Of a stretch of DNA of 13,616 nucleotides, positions 9,037 to 13,616 are shown one piece after another. Positions within the stretch are counted from its first letter, which is position 1. Each line of letters starts with the position of its first letter. This DNA is from Paracoccaceae bacterium (GTDB lineage: Bacteria; Pseudomonadota; Alphaproteobacteria; Rhodobacterales; Rhodobacteraceae). The notes beneath the pieces are model-generated. The model was not told where the DNA came from. It did no database searches and was given only the letters and a program-made list of their open reading frames with translations. The translations under genes and the position numbers were made by a program. The stretch lies in the NCBI GenBank assembly GCA_009920815.1, contig RFZH01000040.1:1-13616 (forward strand). The letters are read 5' to 3'.

Positions 9037-10461
9037 TTACACCGTCATCAGATTTGAAGCTTGGACCTTTGAAGTCGCGTTGCGATGGGCTTTTTGGAAC
9101 GTGACCGCGGTGTGATGATCGGGCAAGGGGATAACCTGGCAATCAATCTCGGTGCCGTCAGCCATTTGGATAAAGCCTGTCCATGTGCTGCGCTCTTCTA
9201 GTTGATGGACAAAATCACGCAGTTCTCCCCAGAATCGGTTGGGCTTAGCTTGTTTTTGCCAGAGGCGACTGGCGTCCATAATTGTTTGCGTAGACAGCAG
9301 CGTCTGATCAAATTCACCCCACAATCGATCATGGGCGTCATTCGTCATGCACAATTGGCCAGACACTGCAAAGACGGCAACCGCTGTATCAATTTGATCT
9401 AACAGGGCATGGTGAAAGTCCAGTTCTGACCTATATTTTCGTGTCTTTGAAACCTCTGCCGTGATGTCTTCGAACAAAAAGGCCAACGCACCGTCGGGAT
9501 GGGGACGGCCTGAAATCCGAAAGGTTTCGCCCGAAGGTAAATTCCAAACCTCGGTATAGGTTCCTTCGGCGGCGGCAACGACAAGATGTCCCAGCTCTTC
9601 ACGCCAAGTGGCATAGTTCTTTGGTTCGGGCATGATATGTTTGTCGCGCAGTCGATCAAATACAGACAAAAGGTTGGGGCGCGTGCTTAAAAATTCGGCG
9701 GGTAATTTGGTCAAATCCACCAGAGATGGATTAAAAAGAACCAGCTGACGATTGCGGTCGAAAATAGCTAACCCTGTCGAGAGGGTAGCAAATGTTTTTG
9801 TCAGCGTTTGCACAAAGTTGCGCTGGGCCTGTTCAGCTTTTACGACTTGCGTTACATCGATTGCATAAAATATCGTACGGTCCTGCAATTTACTAAGTTC
9901 AACATCGTACCACCGTTGTTTATTGTCGGTCCCGATGACGCACATGCGTGTTGTGTGTTGTGGTTCTGCCAATACAGCCGCATGCAAATCTGTTGATATT
10001 TTCGTGTCTAATGCGCGAAATGCTGCGTTGGACATAATAATAGTGCCCTCAGCGTTTGATTGCCAAACCGGCAACTTTGTCGTTTCGATCACATCTTCGA
10101 TCGCGCATAATGTCTGCGCGTCTTTTTTCAACACATACAGAGACGCGACATCGCTATGGTCATTCAATGAAATGTCCAAATATTTTCCCGCGGGCGTTAG
10201 GCATAGGGTTGCATTGTCGCTCGGCCACCGAGATAAAAACACGGTCCGAACGCCAAGCGTTGAGATGTCGGTTGTTTTTAAATCGGTAAATCGATTGGAT
10301 AAATGATCCAGCAACTCTGCGCGATTTGGGGCGCATTTGAATGCTTCGATCAACGTCATCGCTGGCTGGGACATCTGTGTAATTCTGTCCCCTTCAAGCA
10401 GAATGGCCCAAGCCAAAATTGCAAGTCCGGCTGCGATAACAATCTCCAACCACAATCCCAT
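9037..10461 (-). CDS. Membrane-anchored multi-PAS protein without output domain
   Basis: This 474-residue protein has one N-terminal hydrophobic segment (about 5-22, IVIAAGLAILAWAILL) followed by a cytoplasmic part with two or three PAS-like domains. The first is at about 121-208, starting VWQSNAEG. The second is at about 222-335, with LAIFDRNRQLVLFNPSL, typical of the PAS_7 type. The third, at about 352-457, contains DTAVAVFAVSGQL. A charged helix (about 334-352) joins the last two. I find no kinase H-box, ATPase, GGDEF/EAL or HTH motif, so it is a sensor-like protein with no visible output. Similar proteins are often annotated as sensory kinases in this group. The ATG at 10461 has GAGG at good spacing, inside one arm of an inverted repeat. 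It lies 62 nt after regB and 47 nt before tsaE. Ligand and partner are unknown. Confidence 0.75.
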   Translation of the reverse strand: MGLWLEIVIAAGLAILAWAILLEGDRITQMSQPAMTLIEAFKCAPNRAELLDHLSNRFTDLKTTDISTLGVRTVFLSRWPSDNATLCLTPAGKYLDISLNDHSDVASLYVLKKDAQTLCAIEDVIETTKLPVWQSNAEGTIIMSNAAFRALDTKISTDLHAAVLAEPQHTTRMCVIGTDNKQRWYDVELSKLQDRTIFYAIDVTQVVKAEQAQRNFVQTLTKTFATLSTGLAIFDRNRQLVLFNPSLVDLTKLPAEFLSTRPNLLSVFDRLRDKHIMPEPKNYATWREELGHLVVAAAEGTYTEVWNLPSGETFRISGRPHPDGALAFLFEDITAEVSKTRKYRSELDFHHALLDQIDTAVAVFAVSGQLCMTNDAHDRLWGEFDQTLLSTQTIMDASRLWQKQAKPNRFWGELRDFVHQLEERSTWTGFIQMADGTEIDCQVIPLPDHHTAVTFQKAHRNATSKVQASNLMTV

Positions 10462-10465
10462 GACA

Positions 10466-10499
10466 TAACCTCATATAATATTAAGATATTTTGAGGTTA
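10466..10499 (-). promoter_or_regulatory. Inverted repeat covering the ribosome binding site of the PAS-protein gene
   Basis: TAACCTCA (10466-10473) and TGAGGTTA (10492-10499) are perfect 8-base inverted arms. Inside them AATAT (10477-10481) and ATATT (10486-10490) form a second 5-bp stem with a TAAG loop. In the minus-strand transcript the start-proximal arm reads TGAGGTTA and contains the GAGG Shine-Dalgarno, 7 nt before the ATG at 10461. The distal arm is its exact complement. A T-run is missing on both strands, so it is not a standard terminator. It could mask the ribosome binding site or be a protein-binding dyad. Confidence 0.5.
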
Positions 10500-10523
10500 G
10501 GATGGTTAATAAATAATTAATTT

Positions 10524-11900
10524 TTACATTAACAACTGGTTATCGCCCAATTTTGTTGACGTGATTTCAATTGATGCGCGGGGCCACGATATCTCGACAA
10601 TTGCCCCTTTGGGTTGACCAGAGACCTTGTTTGGCGTTTGGCCGTCGCCCCCATTTGCAAAGATCAGCAGCGCGCCCGTGCGTTCAAGCAGGGTTTTTGC
10701 GATGAAAAGGCCAAGCCCCATGCCTTCGTAACCGGGACGTTTTTTTTGTGAACTGGATCGGCGACGACCCACGAATGGATCACCGAGGCGACCTAGCATA
10801 TCCGACGGGTATCCCTTTCCATCATCCATGATCCGAATGACAATGACTTCTGTTGTCCATTCAACCTCAACCCACACATGGGTGCGTGCGAAATCTACGG
10901 CATTTTGAATCATATTTCGCAGGCCATGAATGATTTCGGGGCGTCTATTCACAATCGGTTGGTCACGGGCATCTAATGTCTTGAGAGGCTGGATATTAAT
11001 TGAAATACCGCGGTCCAGGTGAGGGTCTGCGGCCTCTTGGATCAATTGTGTTAATGGTGTTGTTTGCATATGTTTGTCGTCTTTGCCCGCACGTCCCATA
11101 GACCGTAAAATGTCTCGGCATCGATCGGCTTGATCCCGAATAAGCTTGGCGTCTTCGTATAGATCTGGTTCGTCCTCTAGCTCATCCATTAATTCTGCAC
11201 TGGTCAATTTGATTGTCGCCAATGGCGTGCCTAGTTCATGTGCCGCCGCGGCAACAACTCCGCCTAGGGCGGTAAGTTTTTGTTCCCGTTCCAAAGCCAT
11301 CTGGGTCGCAAACAAGGCGTCGCCCATTGTGTTCATTTCTTGTGTGACACGGCGGGCATATAGGCTAAGAAAAATCATACCCACGCCGATGGCCACCCAG
11401 TTTCCAAATACAAATAAATCGGCTGTCCGCAAAATGAACAGCTGTTCGGTCCGAAGGGGGATATGGAAAAATGCAAGTAGCGTGATCATAAAAAGCGCGG
11501 TTGCCGCAATAAGTGCCGCATATCCAAGCGTCAACACAGATGACGCAATAACCACAGGGGCAAGCAACAGGACGCTAAATGGATTGTTCAAACCACCCGT
11601 CAGGAACAACAAAAAAGCCAATTGGCATAGGTCAAACATGATCATCATCATGTTTTCGGATTCACTAAGGCGTTTGGTTTCGGGATAGATCACGGTTGCA
11701 ACAATATTGCCTAAAATAGATAGGCCAATTGCAAAAAGACACCATGACACTTCGATGACTAAATCAAAGATTTGGACGCTGACAAAAAGCGCAGTTAATT
11801 GGCCAAAAATTGCAATCCAGCGGACAAGGATCATTGTGCGAATGCGGATCCAGCTGCTGCGCATCGTTTTTGTCATTAAATCTGTGCTATCGTATGTCAT
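10524..11900 (-). CDS. regB: Redox sensor histidine kinase RegB (PrrB/ActS type)
   Basis: This 458-residue membrane histidine kinase is the sensor of the RegB/RegA system, which controls respiration, carbon and nitrogen fixation and, where present, photosynthesis genes in response to redox state. The N-terminal half (about 25-180) has several hydrophobic segments and contains the fully conserved quinone-site motif GGLNNPF (102-108). The H-box is AAAAHELGTPLATIK, with phospho-acceptor H221. The redox-switch cysteine is C261 in DRCRDIL. The 40-residue spacing from H221 to C261 equals that of H225 and C265 in Rhodobacter capsulatus RegB. The ATP-binding part has an N-box (N333), DDGKGYP (359-365) and GMGLGLF (393-399). 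It is divergent from senC-regA across 89 bp. The ATG at 11900 has only a weak Shine-Dalgarno; M9 is a possible alternative start. Confidence 0.96.
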   Translation of the reverse strand: MTYDSTDLMTKTMRSSWIRIRTMILVRWIAIFGQLTALFVSVQIFDLVIEVSWCLFAIGLSILGNIVATVIYPETKRLSESENMMMIMFDLCQLAFLLFLTGGLNNPFSVLLLAPVVIASSVLTLGYAALIAATALFMITLLAFFHIPLRTEQLFILRTADLFVFGNWVAIGVGMIFLSLYARRVTQEMNTMGDALFATQMALEREQKLTALGGVVAAAAHELGTPLATIKLTSAELMDELEDEPDLYEDAKLIRDQADRCRDILRSMGRAGKDDKHMQTTPLTQLIQEAADPHLDRGISINIQPLKTLDARDQPIVNRRPEIIHGLRNMIQNAVDFARTHVWVEVEWTTEVIVIRIMDDGKGYPSDMLGRLGDPFVGRRRSSSQKKRPGYEGMGLGLFIAKTLLERTGALLIFANGGDGQTPNKVSGQPKGAIVEISWPRASIEITSTKLGDNQLLM

Positions 11901-11989
11901 CTATTGTCGCACCCTGTTTTCTTTTTGAAACTTATAAATATGTTGTGCGATAGAAGTTTAGATGCTGTCTAGCGTAAAGGAAACCAGCG
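11901..11989. promoter_or_regulatory. Divergent regB / senC-regA promoter region with inverted repeat
   Basis: The 89 bp between the two start codons must carry promoters for both directions. TCGCAC (11907-11912) and GTGCGA (11945-11950) are perfect inverted half-sites 38 bp apart. The match extends outward as CTAT-TG-TCGCAC against GTGCGATAG, with a 2-base difference. GTCGC (11906-11910) resembles one half of the described RegA-binding consensus, so autoregulation is possible. A weak plus-strand promoter may be TTGAAA (11925-11930) with CGATAG (11948-11953), which would put the second half-site in its -10 region. AAGGA (11977-11981) is the senC ribosome binding site. Confidence 0.5.
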
Positions 11990-12622
11990 ATGTCAAATCT
12001 TATTCGGAATATTGCTGCGTTTGTGGTCATCGGGGGGCTGGGCGCGACAGCGGCAGCAGTCTATGGGGTTGGGCCATTTTCGCGTGGCAATGATCCGTTT
12101 TCGGCGTGTCGAACATCTGCTGTTGCGGGGGGGACTTCTGCGATTGGTGGGCCATTTACACTTGTCAACGGACAGGGCGCGCAAGTGACCGAAAAAGACG
12201 TGATCACCAAACCGTCACTTATTTATTTCGGCTACACATTTTGCCCAGATGTGTGCCCATTGGATACCGTGCGAAATGCCGATGCTGTTGATTTGCTAGC
12301 AGACAAAGGGATGGATGTGACGCCTGTCTTTATCTCAATCGATCCAGATCGTGACACACCCGAAGTGGTTGCTGATTTTGCCAGTGCGATCCACCCAAAT
12401 ATGATTGGGTTAACTGGATCAGCTGAACAGGTAAAAGTGGCATCGACAGCCTATCGCACCTATTACAAGAAAAACGACAGTGGTGACGATTATTACTTGG
12501 TGGATCATTCAACCATGAGCTATCTTGTTTTACCCGAGCATGGGTTTGTCGAATTCTTCCGTCGTGATGCTAGCCCTGAACAAGTCGCAAAAACAACTGC
12601 TTGTTTTATCGAAAAAAGTTGA
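11990..12622 (+). CDS. senC: SenC/Sco1-family copper chaperone for cytochrome oxidase
   Basis: This 210-residue Sco1/SenC protein has one N-terminal membrane segment (about 7-26) and a periplasmic thioredoxin-like domain. The copper ligands are visible: C85 and C89 in FCPDVCP and H173 in VDHSTMSYL. Family members deliver copper to, or act as thiol reductants in assembling, the CuA or CuB centres of haem-copper oxidases. Two more cysteines lie outside the motif, C40 after the membrane segment and C205 near the C-terminus, and they might form a disulfide. AAGGA 8 nt before the ATG fixes the start. It is first in the senC-regA pair, divergent from regB, the order known from Rhodobacter and other alphaproteobacteria. 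The context links oxidase assembly to redox control. Confidence 0.95.
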   Translation: MSNLIRNIAAFVVIGGLGATAAAVYGVGPFSRGNDPFSACRTSAVAGGTSAIGGPFTLVNGQGAQVTEKDVITKPSLIYFGYTFCPDVCPLDTVRNADAVDLLADKGMDVTPVFISIDPDRDTPEVVADFASAIHPNMIGLTGSAEQVKVASTAYRTYYKKNDSGDDYYLVDHSTMSYLVLPEHGFVEFFRRDASPEQVAKTTACFIEKS

Positions 12623-12694
12623 TCTTTTGGAATTTTTACAGCTATCTGGTAACAGATTAAACAATGCATACGATTGTATGGTGGAGGAAAGCAC

Positions 12695-13249
12695 GTGGCA
12701 GGCAAAGCGGAACTAGATATCGGCCCAGATAAAACGCTTTTATTGGTTGATGATGATGAACCGTTTTTAAAGCGCCTTGCCAAAGCAATGGAAAAACGTG
12801 GCTTTGATGTCGAGACAGCTGGTTCTGTTGCGGCTGGTCGCGCAATTTCAACAGCGCGTCCCCCCGCATTTGCCGTTGTGGATCTGCGGTTAGAGGATGG
12901 CAACGGATTAGAAGTTGTCGAAGTGCTGCGCAATAAACGCCCAGACAGCCGCATCGTCGTCTTAACGGGCTATGGCGCAATTGCGACCGCTGTTGCGGCG
13001 GTTAAGATTGGCGCGACTGATTATCTTTCAAAACCTGCGGATGCAGCAGATATTACGAATGCACTTTTGGCCACGGGCGAAGATCTGCCACCCCCGCCAG
13101 AAAATCCAATGAGCGCTGACCGCGTACGTTGGGAACATATTCAGCGGGTGTATGAACTATGCGACCGCAACGTGTCTGAAACTGCGCGGCGGTTGAACAT
13201 GCACCGCCGGACGCTTCAGCGCATTTTGGCCAAACGCAGCCCAAAATAA
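12695..13249 (+). CDS. regA: Redox response regulator RegA (PrrA/ActR type)
   Basis: This DNA-binding response regulator is the partner of RegB. The receiver domain (about 13-125) has the acidic pocket D19-D20-D21, phospho-acceptor D63 in VVDLRLEDGNG, the conserved T91 and K113. It is followed by the family's four-proline hinge (P132-P135) and a Fis-type helix-turn-helix at the C-terminus (about 145-182, with SETARRLNMHRRTLQRIL). I chose the GTG at 12695 because GGAGGA (12683-12688) lies 6 nt before it. The resulting 184 residues, with D63, match the length and numbering of Rhodobacter capsulatus RegA. A TTG at 12674 in the same frame would place the ribosome binding site inside the gene and is rejected. 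The gene lies 72 bp after senC with no clear terminator between, so co-transcription is likely. Confidence 0.96.
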   Translation: MAGKAELDIGPDKTLLLVDDDEPFLKRLAKAMEKRGFDVETAGSVAAGRAISTARPPAFAVVDLRLEDGNGLEVVEVLRNKRPDSRIVVLTGYGAIATAVAAVKIGATDYLSKPADAADITNALLATGEDLPPPPENPMSADRVRWEHIQRVYELCDRNVSETARRLNMHRRTLQRILAKRSPK

Positions 13250-13616
13250 GACAGAAAAATAAGCGGATAAAAACCAAACAGCGATTCTATTCTTGGAGAA
13301 TCGTATCAAAAAATCTTGGCCAGCAGTTGGATTGGGCCCGATTTTCGGAAATTTCTTGGCCAGAAATTATTATACACAAAATTGTTAACTGTTATGGTTA
13401 TGTCCACTCAAGAAATGTACCCCATTTGGGTAATATTATCATAATTATTGCGAGCAGTATTCAAATTTTGTTATTTTTCACCACGCACATCGCAGTGACT
13501 TTATATGCTTCAACGTCCAAGTGGTATGATTTTATGCTCAGCCTAAGTTATTCATGAAACAGATCAGACTGGTAAGGCGGTCAAATTAAAGATGTAAAGC
13601 GGATTATTTGAACAAT
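13250..13616. other. AT-rich stretch after regA with no convincing gene
   Basis: The last 367 bp are clearly richer in A+T than the genes before them, and I see no supported coding sequence. A 76-codon frame (13327-13557, TTG start) has no ribosome binding site and no family resemblance. Small structures are present: CGATTCT/AGAATCG (13282-13288 and 13297-13303), TACCC/GGGTA (13418-13422 and 13428-13432), a direct repeat TCTTGGCCAG at 13314-13323 and 13354-13363, and a near-palindrome at 13350-13368. None is followed by a T-run on the plus strand, so I cannot name a regA terminator with confidence. The stretch may be the regulatory region of a gene beyond the right edge. Confidence 0.5.
13314..13368. 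repeat. Direct repeat TCTTGGCCAG with a near-palindrome on the second copy
   Basis: TCTTGGCCAG occurs at 13314-13323 and again at 13354-13363, exactly 40 bp apart. The second copy lies in a larger dyad: AATTTC (13350-13355) and GAAATT (13363-13368) flank T plus the palindrome TGGCCA. That makes a 19-bp imperfect palindrome, off by one base. The form is compatible with an operator, but no bound protein or downstream gene is known here. Confidence 0.4.

Noticed and set aside
8990..9142. Upstream extension of the tsaE frame by 51 codons to 9142
   Set aside because: It overlaps the end of the PAS-protein gene in another frame, has no family resemblance and would make TsaE much longer than usual. 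The ATG at 8989 gives the normal length.
10466..10499. The 8-bp inverted repeat after regB as a rho-independent terminator
   Set aside because: No T-run follows on either strand, and on the minus strand the arm runs straight into the start region of the PAS-protein gene.
12674..12694. TTG start of regA giving 191 residues
   Set aside because: The strong GGAGGA at 12683-12688 would lie inside the gene. The GTG at 12695 has correct spacing and gives the canonical 184 residues with D63.
12657..12980. Minus-strand frames opposite regA and senC (for example 12520-12954 and 12657-12980)
   Set aside because: They are antisense shadows of well-supported genes, with no ribosome binding site and no recognisable domain.
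13282..13303. CGATTCT/AGAATCG hairpin as the regA terminator
   Set aside because: The stem is only 7 bp and moderately AT-rich, and it is followed by TATCAAAAAATC instead of a T-run on the plus strand. It is mentioned only as a small inverted repeat.
13327..13557. 76-codon frame after regA
   Set aside because: It has a TTG start without a ribosome binding site, lies in AT-rich DNA and gives a low-complexity hydrophobic translation that I do not recognise.
13540..13616. SAM/SAH-type riboswitch at the right edge, expected if ahcY follows
   Set aside because: I looked for the conserved cores of the SAH, SAM-II and SAM/SAH classes and did not see them. The stretch is too short and the next gene is not visible.

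Overview
This window looks like a chromosomal segment of an alphaproteobacterium of the order Rhodobacterales, probably the Roseobacter group. The main grounds are the regB / senC-regA redox-regulation locus with its characteristic residues, the alphaproteobacterial-type AddAB pair, and the neighbouring amgK-murU pair. Base composition is moderate, roughly half G+C. I see no insertion sequence, phage gene, CRISPR array, tRNA or rRNA. The content is mostly conserved core genes, and I found no clearly new system.

Layout. At the left edge is the 3' end of an aldo/keto reductase gene on the plus strand. It converges on trxA (minus strand), and a strong hairpin terminator lies between them. From about 10.5 kb down to 0.8 kb runs a long minus-strand series. 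In transcription order it is a PAS-domain protein without an output domain, tsaE, amgK, murU, addB and addA. From tsaE to addA each start overlaps the previous stop (8, 8, 4 and 4 nt), so these genes are very probably one translationally coupled operon. trxA follows addA by 55 nt with a good ribosome binding site and a plausible promoter of its own.

The right part is the redox-regulation locus. regB (membrane sensor kinase, minus strand) is divergent from senC-regA (copper-handling thioredoxin-fold protein and response regulator, plus strand). The two arms share an 89-bp intergenic region that holds an inverted repeat. RegB and RegA keep their signature residues: the quinone-site motif GGLNNPF, H221, C261, phospho-acceptor D63 and a four-proline hinge. 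The last 367 bp after regA carry no convincing gene, only small palindromes and a direct repeat.

Points worth a second look: (1) addA is broken by an internal deletion plus frameshift at about 2727, which appears to remove roughly 80 residues including helicase motif III; (2) an inverted repeat pairs exactly with the ribosome binding site of the PAS-protein gene; (3) the membrane-anchored, PAS-only protein sits next to regB; (4) the regB-senC divergent promoter holds an inverted repeat; (5) a hairpin sits where tsaE should have a Shine-Dalgarno sequence.
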